Shown here in pieces: positions 1 through 8,604 of a stretch of DNA of 64,000 nucleotides. Both the position numbers and the translations under genes were made by a program. The first letter of the stretch is position 1, and the number at the start of each line of letters is the position of its first letter. Source of the stretch: Hyphomicrobium sp. CS1GBMeth3 (GTDB taxonomy: Bacteria > Pseudomonadota > Alphaproteobacteria > Rhizobiales > Hyphomicrobiaceae); the NCBI RefSeq assembly GCF_900117455.1, contig NZ_FPHO01000003.1:992001-1056000 (forward strand), read 5' to 3'. The notes under the pieces are model-generated. The model was not told the DNA's origin, did not search any database, and saw only the letters and a program-made list of their open reading frames with translations.

Positions 1-123
1 GACCTCGGCCGCAAGCCGCTGAGCCTCCTGCGCCGGATCAGCCGCAGCCTCGGGCGTGCCAGCTACGTCTGGCCCCTGGGCTCCGCCGGGTGAACTTGGA
101 TTTCTTGAGGTTTCGTCAACCAT
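1..123 (-). CDS. grpE: GrpE nucleotide exchange factor, N-terminal fragment
   Basis: Only the first 41 codons are inside the window, from an ATG at 121-123 reading off the left edge. The visible part starts MVDETSRNPSS and continues as an Ala/Glu/Pro-rich stretch, as expected for the poorly conserved, disordered N-terminal tail of GrpE; the coiled coil and the DnaK-binding domain are outside. Identification therefore rests mostly on position: it lies downstream of hrcA on the same strand with a 113-base gap, the usual alphaproteobacterial order. GrpE releases ADP from DnaK during chaperone cycling in the cytoplasm. Confidence 0.6.
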   Translation of the reverse strand, partial: MVDETSRNPSSPGGAQGPDVAGTPEAAADPAQEAQRLAAEV

Positions 124-236
124 GCCTGCTCCGCGTCGAGTGAAAATTGGGCGCGGGGCGTGCGCGCCTGCGTCGGATGACGCACGCAGGCGGCCGCCCG
201 AACATGCGCCCGATATCAGCCCCTAGGACAAAAAAA

Positions 237-1295
237 TCAAGTCAGCACGCGGCTCACCAGCCGCGCCGTGTAGTCGACCATCGGAATGATACGGGCATAG
301 TTGAGGCGAGTCGGGCCGATGACGCCGAGCACGCCGACCACCTTGCGGTCCGTATCATGGAACGGCGCCACGATCAGGGATGAGCCCGACAGAGAGAACA
401 GCTTGTTCTCCGAGCCGATGAAAATGCGCACCCCGTCCGCATGCTCGGCGAGCCCAAGGATCTGCAGAAGATCGCGCTTCGTCTCGAGATCATCGAAGAG
501 CTGCCGGATACGCTCGAGATCGTCGACCGCGGAGAGGTCCTTGAGCAGGTTAGCCTGCCCGCGCACGATCAGGCTCTTGCGGTCGTCGACAGTACCGGAC
601 CACTCCGCGAGCCCGGCTTTGATCACCTTCTGCGTCAGCTTGTCGAGCTCGGCCTTGGCCTTTCCGAGCTCCGCCTCGACGGCATCACGCGATTCCGCGA
701 TCGTAAGGCCCCGTATGTGCGCATTGAGGTAGTTCGCCGCTTCCACAAGTGCCGACGGCGGAAGCCCGGCCGGAATGTCGATCAGGCGGTTCTCGACATT
801 CTGATCCTCGTCGACGAGCACGACCAGAGCCCGCGTCGGATCGATGGGAACGAAATCGATGTGCTTGAGTCGCGCCACCTGCTTCTCGGCTAGCACCACG
901 CCGGCGCAGTGCGAGAGGCCGGAGATCATCTCGCCCGCCTCCGTCAGCACCTGATCGAGCGACTTCGTGCGCTTGACCGCGAGCTGCGCCTCGATCTGGC
1001 GCCGCTCGTCCTCGCTCAGATCTCCGACCTCGAGCAGACCGTCGACGAACATGCGCAGCCCGGATTGCGTAGGCAACCGCCCCGCCGAGGTGTGCGGCGC
1101 ATAGATGAGGCCCGCGTGCTCGAGGTCGCTCATCACGTTGCGGATAGAAGCTGGCGACAGTGCCATCGGAAGTACGCGCGACAGATTGCGCGAGCCGACG
1201 GGCTCACCCGTCGCCAGATAGCTGTCGACGATCTGTCTCAGAATCGTGCGAGAACGGTCGCTGAGCTTTTTGATCTCGGATTGCGGTTCGGACAT
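237..1295 (-). CDS. hrcA: Heat-inducible transcription repressor HrcA
   Basis: The 352-residue product matches the family length (about 340-360). An N-terminal winged-helix region spans roughly residues 10-85 and includes the conserved run [15 protein letters not shown] followed by HTSAGRLPT. The rest is the GAF-like core with the dimerisation insert, ending in a region with [13 protein letters not shown]. HrcA represses groE or dnaK-type operons by binding CIRCE elements and is itself kept active by GroEL. It lies upstream of grpE on the same strand and divergent from rph, a very common alphaproteobacterial arrangement. No CIRCE inverted repeat was seen in the hrcA-rph gap, so autoregulation through CIRCE is not supported here. 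Confidence 0.95.
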   Translation of the reverse strand: MSEPQSEIKKLSDRSRTILRQIVDSYLATGEPVGSRNLSRVLPMALSPASIRNVMSDLEHAGLIYAPHTSAGRLPTQSGLRMFVDGLLEVGDLSEDERRQIEAQLAVKRTKSLDQVLTEAGEMISGLSHCAGVVLAEKQVARLKHIDFVPIDPTRALVVLVDEDQNVENRLIDIPAGLPPSALVEAANYLNAHIRGLTIAESRDAVEAELGKAKAELDKLTQKVIKAGLAEWSGTVDDRKSLIVRGQANLLKDLSAVDDLERIRQLFDDLETKRDLLQILGLAEHADGVRIFIGSENKLFSLSGSSLIVAPFHDTDRKVVGVLGVIGPTRLNYARIIPMVDYTARLVSRVLT

Positions 1296-1342
1296 CGCTG
1301 TTCATGCCTCTCGGCGACGATACCACGGCGCCACAAGAAGCC

Positions 1343-1373
1343 TAAAAATGGCGGTTTCTTCCGTAAACACAAG
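1343..1373 (-). promoter_or_regulatory. Possible RpoH (heat-shock sigma) promoter of hrcA
   Basis: Read on the minus strand, a CTTG block (1373-1370) is followed after 18 bases by CCATTTTTA (1351-1343). This resembles the alphaproteobacterial sigma-32 pattern of CTTG, a 17-18 base spacer and a C-rich/CCAT-type -10. It lies about 45 bases before the hrcA start, a sensible place for a heat-shock promoter. The match was judged by eye only, and the -10 is imperfect. Confidence 0.35.
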
Positions 1374-1537
1374 ACCTCTTCCATTGACACCGTGCTCGGA
1401 TCGACGCCTGCGCGCCTGCCGTGATTGAGGTTGATCCCGCAAGTCCGCTCCCGTAGGGTCGCGCCGAAAGCGGCGGGGTTGCGGCAGTGAGCCTGGTCCT
1501 GCTCCGCACGACAATCTGCAACAATTCGCGAGCCCAT

Positions 1538-2251
1538 ATGCGCCCTTCCAAACGCCAGCCAGGCGAGCTTCGCCGCGTCTCCCTCGAACGCGCGGTCTCC
1601 ATGCATGCCGAGGGCTCGTGCCTGATCAAGTTCGGCAACACGCACGTCCTGTGCACGGCGAGCCTCGAGGAGCGCATCCCGCCGTGGCTGAAGGGACAGG
1701 GGCGCGGTTGGGTCACAGCCGAGTACGGCATGCTGCCACGTGCCACCACCGACCGCACGCGCCGCGAGGCAGCAGTCGGCAACCAGTCCGGCCGCACGCA
1801 GGAAATTCAGCGCCTGATCGGCCGCGCGCTCCGCGCAGTGGTTGACCTGCCAAAGCTCGGCGAGCGGCAGATCACCATCGACTGCGACGTCATCCAGGCC
1901 GACGGCGGCACGCGCACGGCCGCCATCACCGGCGCCTGGGTAGCGCTCCACGATTGCATCCAGTGGATGAAGCTGCGCGATATGGTGAAAGAGGGCGTGC
2001 TGCGAGACCACGTCGCTGCCGTGTCCTGCGGGCTCTACAAGGGCGCGCCGGTTCTCGACCTCGACTACGCCGAGGACTCGACCGCCGACGCGGATTCGAA
2101 TTTCGTGATGACGGGCGCCGGCGGCATCGTCGAGGTGCAGGGTACTGCCGAGACGCTCGCCTTCAGCCAGGAGAGCTTCGACCAGTTGATGGCACTGGCG
2201 AAGAAGGGCATCGCCGAGCTGATCGAGTTGCAGAAGCTCACGGTTGCGTAG
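1538..2251 (+). CDS. rph: Ribonuclease PH
   Basis: RNase PH is a phosphorolytic 3'-5' exoribonuclease that trims tRNA 3' ends. The start at 1538 gives [12 protein letters not shown] and 237 residues, exactly the family length; an upstream in-frame GTG would add 17 residues absent from homologues. Family signatures visible are [15 protein letters not shown], the basic run [15 protein letters not shown], and the catalytic block [16 protein letters not shown]. It is divergent from hrcA across a gap of about 240 bases. There is a TTGACA at 1384-1389 but no convincing -10 partner. Confidence 0.96.
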   Translation: MRPSKRQPGELRRVSLERAVSMHAEGSCLIKFGNTHVLCTASLEERIPPWLKGQGRGWVTAEYGMLPRATTDRTRREAAVGNQSGRTQEIQRLIGRALRAVVDLPKLGERQITIDCDVIQADGGTRTAAITGAWVALHDCIQWMKLRDMVKEGVLRDHVAAVSCGLYKGAPVLDLDYAEDSTADADSNFVMTGAGGIVEVQGTAETLAFSQESFDQLMALAKKGIAELIELQKLTVA

Positions 2252-2318
2252 CCGGGCGGCACTTGCATCAGCGCGCCACGGAGAGCGGCCCTGCCCAAGC
2301 GACAGATGGAGCACGATC

Positions 2319-2747
2319 ATGCTCACCGGACATCTTGCCCTGACCGTTGCGGCCCTCTTCACTGGCGCGGCGCTTTACATCAACGTCTCCGAGCAACCCG
2401 CCCGTTTGCAGCTCGACGACCGCGCGTTGCTGACCCAGTGGAAACCGAGCTACAAGCGCGGCTTTGCCATGCAGGCTCCCTTGGCCGTAATCGGCTTCCT
2501 GCTCGGTGCAGCGGCTTGGTGGAGCACGAGCGATTGGCGCTGGCTCGCGGGCGGCGTCGTTCTGCTGGCAAACTGGCCCTTCACGCTGATAGGCATCATG
2601 CCGACGAACAATCAACTGATGGGCACCGCGCCGGAAGCCGCCGGTCCCCAAACGCGCGCCTTGATCGAACAGTGGGGCGGGCTGCACGCAGTCCGCACGT
2701 TTCTCGGCGTCTTGGCCACGGTGATATTCCTATGGGCTCTGAGCTGA
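2319..2747 (+). CDS. DUF1772 (anthrone oxygenase-like) membrane protein
   Basis: A 142-residue protein with about four hydrophobic segments: the N-terminal helix from MLTGHLALTVAALFTGAALY, two in the middle around residues 50-90, and one at the C-terminus. The pattern NVSEQPARL near residue 25 and the motif IMPTNNQL in the middle are typical of the DUF1772 family. The biochemical role is unknown in most bacteria. The start at the ATG 2319 places the first helix at the N-terminus. Its last codons overlap the start of the next gene by 16 bases, suggesting co-transcription and translational coupling. Confidence 0.75.
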   Translation: MLTGHLALTVAALFTGAALYINVSEQPARLQLDDRALLTQWKPSYKRGFAMQAPLAVIGFLLGAAAWWSTSDWRWLAGGVVLLANWPFTLIGIMPTNNQLMGTAPEAAGPQTRALIEQWGGLHAVRTFLGVLATVIFLWALS

Positions 2748-3163
2748 CAGCAAAACCCCTCGCAGTTCTCGAAAGCATTCTGTACACGCGTGACCTCGGC
2801 GTAGCGGAAGCATTTTACAATCGGCTGCTTGGCCGCGAGCCCTACGCCCGCGTCGATGGCCGTCACATCTTTTACAAACTCGAAAGCCAGATGCTCCTGA
2901 TCTTCAATCCCGAAGCCACGCGAAAGCCGCCTGCGAAAGACGGTCTCCCTCTGCCACCGCACGGCGCCGAAGGCCAAGGCCACATCTGCTTTGCCGCCAG
3001 CGCATCTGACATCGACCACTGGCGCGACCATCTTGCCGACATGGGTGTTGCGATCGAAGCCGATTTCGAATGGCCGAACGGCGGCCGCTCGATCTACTTC
3101 CGCGATCCCGACGGCAATTCCATAGAATTTGCCGAACCGCGCATCTGGGGGTTCGAGGCATGA
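2732..3163 (+). CDS. VOC-family (glyoxalase/bleomycin resistance-fold) protein
   Basis: A 143-residue vicinal-oxygen-chelate fold protein. It contains the two beta-alpha-beta-beta-beta modules: [19 protein letters not shown] near the N-terminus and the C-terminal [17 protein letters not shown], where the final Glu is a usual metal ligand. Such proteins bind a divalent metal and act as dioxygenases, isomerases or resistance proteins; the substrate cannot be told. It overlaps the preceding membrane-protein gene at its start, and its stop overlaps the rdgB start (ATGA at 3160-3163), so the run 2319-5309 probably forms one operon. Confidence 0.85.
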   Translation: MGSELTAKPLAVLESILYTRDLGVAEAFYNRLLGREPYARVDGRHIFYKLESQMLLIFNPEATRKPPAKDGLPLPPHGAEGQGHICFAASASDIDHWRDHLADMGVAIEADFEWPNGGRSIYFRDPDGNSIEFAEPRIWGFEA

Positions 3164-4038
3164 AGCAGCTCGAGCCCGGCAGCCGCCTCGTCGTGGCCAG
3201 CCACAACCCCGGCAAGGTTTGGGAGATCAAGGAGCTCATCGCGCCGTACGGCTTCGATGCCGTCTCCGCGGCCGATCTCGCGCTTTCCGAGCCCGAGGAA
3301 ACGGAATCCACGTTCGAAGGCAACGCGCGCCTCAAAGCCCTAGCCGCAGCCAACCCCTCGGGCCTGCCGGCGCTCGCCGACGACTCGGGACTCGAGGTCG
3401 ACGCACTCGACGGCGCTCCCGGCATCTACTCCGCCCGTTGGGCAGGCCCCGGCAAGGACTTCGCGCTCGCCATGGAGCGCGTGTACGACGCCCTCGCCGA
3501 GAAGGGCGCCTGGGACGGCCTGCCGCCACGCGCCAACTTCATCTCCGTGCTGTGCCTGGCCTGGCCCACCGGCGAGCATCGGATTTTCGAAGGCCGTGTC
3601 TACGGGACACTGCGCTGGCCGCCGCGCGGCGGCAACGGCTTCGGCTACGACCCGATCTTCGTCCCAGATGGCGACACACGCACGTTCGGCGAGATGGAGC
3701 CCGCTGATAAATACGCGATCTCCCACCGCACGCGCGCCTTCGAGGCCTTCAAGCGCCATTGCCTCGAGAAGGTCGAAGCGCGCGGGTCAGCGCCGAAGGA
3801 TGGCCGCGATCTCGAGGCCCTTGAAGCCGCCGCCCGCAACCTCTCGACACAGGCCGAGCTAGCCCGCTTCATCACCGGCCTGCGCGACGACCTCGCCGAG
3901 AATGGTTCGGCTTGGCAGGCACGCGACCTCGCGGCCTTCCTGCAGGCTCTTGAAACAGCCGCCGTCACGGCCGACGTCCCCGAGCAGGAGCCCCGCTGGC
4001 GGACCCTGGCGCGGGCGCTCTTAGCAGCGAGCAAATGA
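3160..4038 (+). CDS. rdgB: RdgB/HAM1 (d)ITP/XTP pyrophosphatase with extra C-terminal domain
   Basis: Residues about 10-205 are a complete HAM1 domain that hydrolyses dITP, dXTP and related non-canonical purine triphosphates. Visible motifs are [13 protein letters not shown] at 11-23, [15 protein letters not shown] at 71-85, [10 protein letters not shown] at 158-167 and SHRTRAF at 188-194. The family is usually about 200 residues; this protein has 292. The extra C-terminal part, about 218-292, reads like a separate small domain ([15 protein letters not shown], then [10 protein letters not shown] and [11 protein letters not shown]) and resembles the DUF7660 pattern as I recall it. The start ATG overlaps the VOC stop, and the rdgB stop overlaps the hemW start. 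Confidence 0.93.
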   Translation: MKQLEPGSRLVVASHNPGKVWEIKELIAPYGFDAVSAADLALSEPEETESTFEGNARLKALAAANPSGLPALADDSGLEVDALDGAPGIYSARWAGPGKDFALAMERVYDALAEKGAWDGLPPRANFISVLCLAWPTGEHRIFEGRVYGTLRWPPRGGNGFGYDPIFVPDGDTRTFGEMEPADKYAISHRTRAFEAFKRHCLEKVEARGSAPKDGRDLEALEAAARNLSTQAELARFITGLRDDLAENGSAWQARDLAAFLQALETAAVTADVPEQEPRWRTLARALLAASK

Positions 4039-5309
4039 CCAGCGCCATACCCATAGATACGAGCGACGAGCCAGGCTTCGGCGTCTACATCCACTGGCCG
4101 TTCTGTGCCGAGAAGTGCCCCTACTGCGACTTTAACAGTCACGTGCGCTTTGGCGGATGGGACGAGCCCCACTTTCTCGCCGCCTACAGGCGCGAGCTGA
4201 ATCACGTCGCGCAACTGATGGGGAGGCCGCGCGCCGTCACCTCGATTTTCTTCGGAGGCGGCACGCCGTCGCTGATGCAGCCAGCGACGGTGGCGGCAAT
4301 CCTCGACCACATTGCATCACTTTGGTCGATTGCATCCGACGCCGAGATCACGCTCGAAGCCAACCCCGGCAGCGTCGAGGCCGCCCGCTTTGCCGGCTAT
4401 CGCACAGCCGGCGTCAACCGCGTCTCGATCGGCGTGCAGTCGCTACGTGAAAACGATCTCAAGCGCCTCGGCCGCATCCACTCGGTTGCCGAGGCCAAGG
4501 CCGCCGTCGCCCTTGCACAGAGGACGTTCGACCGCGTCTCGTTCGATCTCATCTATGCGCGCCCGGAGCAGACCGGGTCAGACTGGCGAGCCGAGCTTGC
4601 GGAAGCTCTCGCCATGGCAAGCGGTCATCTCTCGCTCTATCAGCTCACCATCGAGGCAGGCACACGCTTCGCCGACCTCTACGATAGAGGCCGCCTGAAA
4701 ATCCCCGCCGCCGAAGCAGCTCACGATCTCTATGAGCTGACGCAGGAGATGACGGCCGCGGCCAGCCTCCATCAGTACGAGATTTCGAACCACGCCCGGC
4801 CGGGCGACGAAAGCCGGCACAATTTGCTTTACTGGCGCTATGGCCCCTATGCCGGCGTTGGCCCCGGCGCCCACGGCCGCGTCGCGACACCAACCCAGCA
4901 TCTCGCCACCTCGACCGAACGCAATCCAGAACGCTGGCTCGCGCGGATCGAGGAAAGAGGCCACGGCATCATCGAGACCGAAGTGCTGACGCCACAAGCC
5001 CGTACCGACGAAATGCTGCTGATGGGCTTGCGCCTCGAAGAAGGCATCGACCTCGACAGGCTCGCAGCGATAGGAGGCCTGACCCCCAGCACGTCGACCA
5101 TCGAAGGATTGATGCGTCAGGGTCTCATCGAACGCTTACCCGACCATCACGAATCCGGTCTCGACGACATCCGCGCCTGCCTCGGCCCAGGCCTCGCGCC
5201 GGCGACGAGGATGGCCGCGCCATTGAGCCGCATACGCGCCACCGAAGCCGGCCGCTTTCTCTTGAACCGCCTCGTGCTCGAGCTGTCGGCAAGCCTTGAA
5301 TGTAAGTAA
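4035..5309 (+). CDS. hemW: HemW-type radical SAM haem chaperone
   Basis: A 424-residue radical SAM protein. The cluster-binding motif is C24-AEK-C28-PY-C31-DF, the CxxxCxxCxF form that separates HemW from true coproporphyrinogen dehydrogenase HemN (CxxxCxxCxC). Other family motifs are [15 protein letters not shown] and RVSIGVQSL; the C-terminal winged-helix region begins around [14 protein letters not shown]. HemW binds haem and is thought to deliver it to respiratory enzymes, despite frequent annotation as an oxygen-independent oxidase. The start overlaps rdgB by four bases (ATGA), a conserved pairing in Hyphomicrobiales. Confidence 0.93.
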   Translation: MTSAIPIDTSDEPGFGVYIHWPFCAEKCPYCDFNSHVRFGGWDEPHFLAAYRRELNHVAQLMGRPRAVTSIFFGGGTPSLMQPATVAAILDHIASLWSIASDAEITLEANPGSVEAARFAGYRTAGVNRVSIGVQSLRENDLKRLGRIHSVAEAKAAVALAQRTFDRVSFDLIYARPEQTGSDWRAELAEALAMASGHLSLYQLTIEAGTRFADLYDRGRLKIPAAEAAHDLYELTQEMTAAASLHQYEISNHARPGDESRHNLLYWRYGPYAGVGPGAHGRVATPTQHLATSTERNPERWLARIEERGHGIIETEVLTPQARTDEMLLMGLRLEEGIDLDRLAAIGGLTPSTSTIEGLMRQGLIERLPDHHESGLDDIRACLGPGLAPATRMAAPLSRIRATEAGRFLLNRLVLELSASLECK

Positions 5310-5403
5310 GACGCTTCACCAAGATAAGCGCGCTCTGATGGACAATGACAGCGCCGCCCACTAAGCACGCAGGTGTGGCGAACGGGGGAGGTCCCAGCAC
5401 ATC

Positions 5404-5982
5404 ATGCGGCGCATGTACGATTGGATGATGGCGCAGGCGCGCTCATCGCGGGCACCTCACGCTCTGTTCTGGGTCTCGTTCATCGAGAGCTCGTTCTTCC
5501 CGATCCCGCCGGATGTGATGCTGATCCCGATGGTGATCGCGAACCGGCTGAAGGCTTGGTTCTACGCCACGGTCGCCACACTGGGCTCCGTCATCGGCGG
5601 CGTGTTCGGCTACCTGATCGGCTTCTTCTTCTTCGAACAGATCGGCCGCCCCATCCTCGAGTTCTACGGCAAGGCCGAGAGCTTCGGCGAGTTCACGAGC
5701 TGGTTCAACGAATGGGGTGTCTGGATCCTGATCATCAAGGGCATGACGCCGTTCCCGTACAAGGTGCTGACCATCACCGCCGGTGTGACGCACATGCCGC
5801 TGCTCGAGTTCATCATCGCGAGCATCGTCGCCCGCTCCATGCGCTTCTACCTCGTCGCGGGCCTGCTCTACTTCTTCGGCGAACCGATCAGGGAGTTCAT
5901 CGAGAAACGCCTGAGCCTCGTGACCACGGTCTTCGTGGTGCTATTGGTGCTGGGTTTTGTGGCCGTCAGGTATGTGTTCTAA
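5404..5982 (+). CDS. YqaA/DedA-family (VTT domain) membrane protein
   Basis: A 192-residue integral membrane protein. The DedA/SNARE-associated (VTT) signature is present: FIESSFFPIPPDVMLIP near residues 27-42, then a Gly-rich segment GSVIGGVFGYLIG and the arginine-containing KGMTPFPYKVLTITAG motif. A last hydrophobic helix ends VLLVLGFVAVRYVF. VTT proteins are linked to lipid scrambling or transport and membrane homeostasis. It lies between hemW and dsbB, 31 bases before dsbB, so the pair may be co-transcribed. Confidence 0.85.
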   Translation: MRRMYDWMMAQARSSRAPHALFWVSFIESSFFPIPPDVMLIPMVIANRLKAWFYATVATLGSVIGGVFGYLIGFFFFEQIGRPILEFYGKAESFGEFTSWFNEWGVWILIIKGMTPFPYKVLTITAGVTHMPLLEFIIASIVARSMRFYLVAGLLYFFGEPIREFIEKRLSLVTTVFVVLLVLGFVAVRYVF

Positions 5983-6013
5983 GATCGGGGCGACGCTAGG
6001 AGGCCTCTAGCCC

Positions 6014-6535
6014 ATGCTGACGCTCGACATCCCGGATCGCGGCGCCGCCTATCGCTACGGCGGACTCGCCCTGTTCCTTGCCGCGACAGTCATCCTGACC
6101 GCGCTCGGCTTCGAGCACCTCGGCGGCTACGCACCGTGCCCGCTCTGCCTGCTGCAGCGCTATGCCTACTACGCGGCAATCCCGCTGCTGTTCATCGCCA
6201 TGGCGCTCTCGACCGAGCTGCCGCGCGTTGCCGGTTTCATCTTTTTCGCGGTGGCGCTTGCCTTCCTCGCCAACGCCGGGCTCGGCGTTTACCACGCTGG
6301 CGTGGAGTGGAAGTTCTGGCCGGGCCCCGACACCTGCGCCACGGCGCAGACACTTCCCGCTTCGCCCGCCGATCTTTTGCGCGGGCTCTCCGAATCGCGC
6401 GTCATCCGCTGTGACGAGGCGGCGTGGACGTTCGCCGGACTTTCGATGGCCGGTTGGAACGTCGTCGCCTCGCTCGTCATCTTCGCGTTCACGCTGAAAG
6501 CGGCCTTTCTCTCCGCCGCGTCGCGAGCGGAATAA
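6014..6535 (+). CDS. dsbB: Disulfide bond formation protein B
   Basis: A 173-residue, four-helix inner-membrane protein. The first periplasmic loop carries the redox pair C42-PL-C45 in APCPLCLLQRYAYY, and the second loop carries C108 and C133. Both pairs are needed to pass electrons from DsbA to quinone. Length and topology fit DsbB. No dsbA is in the window. The ATG at 6014 follows the stop of the YqaA gene by 31 bases, with AGGAGG-like purines (6000-6005) before it. Confidence 0.9.
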   Translation: MLTLDIPDRGAAYRYGGLALFLAATVILTALGFEHLGGYAPCPLCLLQRYAYYAAIPLLFIAMALSTELPRVAGFIFFAVALAFLANAGLGVYHAGVEWKFWPGPDTCATAQTLPASPADLLRGLSESRVIRCDEAAWTFAGLSMAGWNVVASLVIFAFTLKAAFLSAASRAE

Positions 6536-6740
6536 CGGGCCGATTCAACGCCTTCCAATTATCAACAACAGACGCCGGTCGAACAAAAATCGAGCCGGCT
6601 GAAGCATTTGCGCGCCGCGCCTGTGGCCGCGTCGCATCGAGTCAAGATCATATCAACAGGCCGTCGATTTTCCGCCCTCGCGTGGCCACAGTGTCACGGT
6701 TAATTGCTCTCATTCGCGGAACACAAAAGGAACTTCTGTT

Positions 6741-7163
6741 GTGAGCGTACCGCGTCGGGAGGGAAAGTCGAAGCAATGTGAGTCCGTCGCGCAACAGCGC
6801 GCGGATGTCCCGGCCGAGACAGCCACCTCCCACGAATTGGCGCAGAACAAGGGGTCTCCCCGAGCCGAGATCAGGTTTTCAACAGATGTCCGTTCCGCTG
6901 ACCGGAACAAGTTGAGTGAGCGTTGCGTCAGTTGCGTATCGAGTGCCGTTGCGTTGCGTAAGCGTGAGTTGCGTACCAGTGAGTGGCGTCAAGACGTAGT
7001 TCGTAGTGCGTACCCCCCTGCTTCTCCCAAGAACATGCTGACCAGCATGTTCAAACGAATGCAGCGGGCCGCTCGGTTGAAAAAGTCTCAGCGTATCGCC
7101 GAGCGGCTCGCACCCCAGTTCAAGCGTTCCGAACTCTCGTTCTGCGTATCCGGAAAAGCGTGA
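6741..7163 (+). CDS. Hypothetical 140-residue Arg/Ser-rich protein (doubtful)
   Basis: An open frame from a GTG at 6741 preceded by AAAGGA with a spacing of about nine bases, which is the main argument for translation. The product is basic, rich in Arg and Ser, with no recognised domain, signal peptide or membrane segment. Its C-terminal part, from NMLTSMFKRMQRAARLKK, could form an amphipathic helix. Codon use is unlike the neighbours in the second half, where GCGT and GTGAG repeats dominate. It may be spurious or part of a transcribed noncoding region. Confidence 0.3.
   Translation: MSVPRREGKSKQCESVAQQRADVPAETATSHELAQNKGSPRAEIRFSTDVRSADRNKLSERCVSCVSSAVALRKRELRTSEWRQDVVRSAYPPASPKNMLTSMFKRMQRAARLKKSQRIAERLAPQFKRSELSFCVSGKA
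7031..7052. repeat. Perfect 10-bp inverted repeat
   Basis: Arms GAACATGCTG and CAGCATGTTC are separated by AC, an almost complete 22-bp palindrome. No T-tract follows, so it is not a typical terminator. It could be an operator or an RNA hairpin in the unassigned 6.5-7.5 kb region. Confidence 0.55.
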
Positions 7164-7222
7164 GCGTATGTGCGTTCGCGGCCTGCATGGTCGTGCCCAG
7201 TGAGTGAGAGTGAGTGAAGTCG

Positions 7223-7330
7223 ATGCACGAAGAGAGTGTGTGGCGTCCGTTGCATGAAGTTGTTGGCGTAATCCTCGAGGCAGCCCGCGACAAAGGCCAG
7301 ACGCCTTCCGCCGAACCCTCGAACGAGTGA
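7223..7330 (+). CDS. Possible 35-residue small protein
   Basis: A short frame starting MHEESVWRPLHEVV and ending in SAEPSNE. The middle LHEVVGVILEAARDK looks like a plausible amphipathic helix, and third positions become G/C-rich towards the end. A GTG three codons upstream is an alternative start. There is no clear ribosome-binding site and no recognised family, so this is tentative. Confidence 0.25.
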   Translation: MHEESVWRPLHEVVGVILEAARDKGQTPSAEPSNE

Positions 7331-7537
7331 GCAGGATTGAGGCCGGGCCCTGCAAGTGTGCGTATCCCGGCCGCGAAATTCGGAAGCGCGTTCAGCTTCC
7401 AACGGTAAGGCAAGCATACCGGGCGCCTGACATCAGTCCCAGTTGGTGCCGCATGAACCGGTCGCGCGTAGCGGCACTGAGAGCCGGTGTGCTTGCCCCA
7501 CGATACGTCGCGTTACAGTAGACATGAGGAGCGATCG

Positions 7538-7753
7538 ATGATCCCCGAGCACATCAATCCGATGCAGTGGCATCAGGCCGTCGGCATTGCGCGCCAGTCC
7601 TGCGCACGCTTCTTCCGCGACGGCGCCACCGCCAAGGACGCCATGCGCGCATTCGGCGCCGACGTGGGGACCGCAGACGTTGCCGATTGGGGAAAGGCCG
7701 TCGAAGCCATTGCCCACGTGCTGTGCGCACGGCCGGAAAAGCGCGCTGCCTGA
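7538..7753 (+). CDS. Hypothetical small protein, 71 residues
   Basis: Starts at ATG 7538 with GAGGAG about eight bases upstream, a good ribosome-binding site. The product, MIPEHINPMQWHQAVGIARQ onwards, is soluble and helix-rich with two cysteines (CARFF and CARPE) and no recognised domain. High third-position G/C and the strong terminator at 7796-7824 support a real gene. It has no obvious operon partner: the upstream kilobase is unassigned and the next gene is convergent. Confidence 0.65.
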   Translation: MIPEHINPMQWHQAVGIARQSCARFFRDGATAKDAMRAFGADVGTADVADWGKAVEAIAHVLCARPEKRAA

Positions 7754-7795
7754 GCGCCGCTGACAGTCACGAGCGTCGTTAGACCTTCCAGTCTC

Positions 7796-7824
7796 GGCCC
7801 CGGCAACGGGGCCCGTTTTTTTTT
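7796..7824 (+). terminator. Rho-independent terminator
   Basis: Stem GGCCCCG (7796-7802), loop GCAA, stem CGGGGCC (7807-7813), then nine Ts at 7816-7824. It is well placed to end the 71-residue gene that stops at 7753; the convergent HNH gene stops at 7871. Confidence 0.88.
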
Positions 7825-7870
7825 GCGCAGTTTGCGGGAACGCGGAGCGGGAAATCGCTGCGCGATCGCA

Positions 7871-8431
7871 CTACGGCTCGAGCTCGGTATCCCAGTAGAG
7901 GTAGTCGAGCCAGCTATCGTGCAGGTAGTTGGGAGGGAACAGGCGGCCGTTGCGGTGCAGTTCGAACACCGTCGGCCGGTAAGGATGCTGGAAGGGCTTC
8001 ATGCCGGCAACCCACGGCATCTCGCCGCCCTTCTTGAGATTGCAGGGCGCGCATGCGGTAACGACGTTGTCCCAGCGCGTCTGCCCGCCGCGCGAGCGCG
8101 GGATCAAGTGATCGAACGTGAGGTCCTCGCGCGAATTGCAGTACTGGCACGAGAAGCGGTCGCGCAGGAACACGTTGAAGCGCGTGAACGCCGGATAAAA
8201 CGCGGGTTTGACATAGGTCTTGAGCGAGACGACGGACGGCAGCCGCATCTCAAAGCTCGTGCTCCGGACCGTCCGGTCATACTCGGAGACGATGTTGACG
8301 CGGTCCAAAAAGACAGCCTTCACCGACTCCTGCCAGCTCCAGAGCGACAACGGGTAGTAGCTCAGGGGCCGGAAGTCGGCGTTGAGAACCAGTGCCGGAA
8401 AAGACTCCGGCGTGGCAGCATGAGCATTCAC
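7871..8431 (-). CDS. HNH endonuclease family protein
   Basis: A 186-residue protein with a C-terminal HNH module. It has zinc pairs C95-QY-C98 and C127-AP-C130, the catalytic D107-H108 in LTFDHLIPRSRGG and the conserved DNVV with Asn122. The N-terminal half (VLNADFRPLSYYPLSLWSW) is the conserved region of a chromosomal alphaproteobacterial family, possibly housekeeping rather than phage-borne. Its target is unknown. It is a single gene, convergent with the 71-residue gene and without partners suggesting restriction-modification. Confidence 0.88.
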   Translation of the reverse strand: MNAHAATPESFPALVLNADFRPLSYYPLSLWSWQESVKAVFLDRVNIVSEYDRTVRSTSFEMRLPSVVSLKTYVKPAFYPAFTRFNVFLRDRFSCQYCNSREDLTFDHLIPRSRGGQTRWDNVVTACAPCNLKKGGEMPWVAGMKPFQHPYRPTVFELHRNGRLFPPNYLHDSWLDYLYWDTELEP

Positions 8432-8604
8432 AAGCTTGCTTCCAGTCGGTTCTTGCGAATCGGGGCGTCACCCCCGGGTTCGGGCCCGGATACTAGCGAC
8501 GCATGTCAGCTCTGTGAAGACCAAGGTCCAGGAGCAGCATTTCGGCGCTGGATCAGCGGGATAATCGAAGTTTTTACGCGGGAATCCGACGATTGGATGA
8601 CCGC

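Larger units (their letters stand above)
6536..7537. other. About 1 kb with no recognised gene, GTGAG/GCGT-rich
   Basis: The longest stretch in the window without a recognised gene. From about 6900 to 7370 the plus strand is dominated by short repeats of GTGAG(T) and GTTGCGT/GCGTA, for example around 6912-6990 and 7160-7215. It contains a perfect inverted repeat at 7031-7052 and two weak open frames listed separately. No tRNA, rRNA or known small RNA was recognised. The G/T bias differs from flanking coding DNA. Confidence 0.5.

Noticed and set aside
1296..1537. Expected CIRCE element near hrcA
   Set aside because: No TTAGCACTC/GAGTGCTAA-type inverted repeat was found in this gap.
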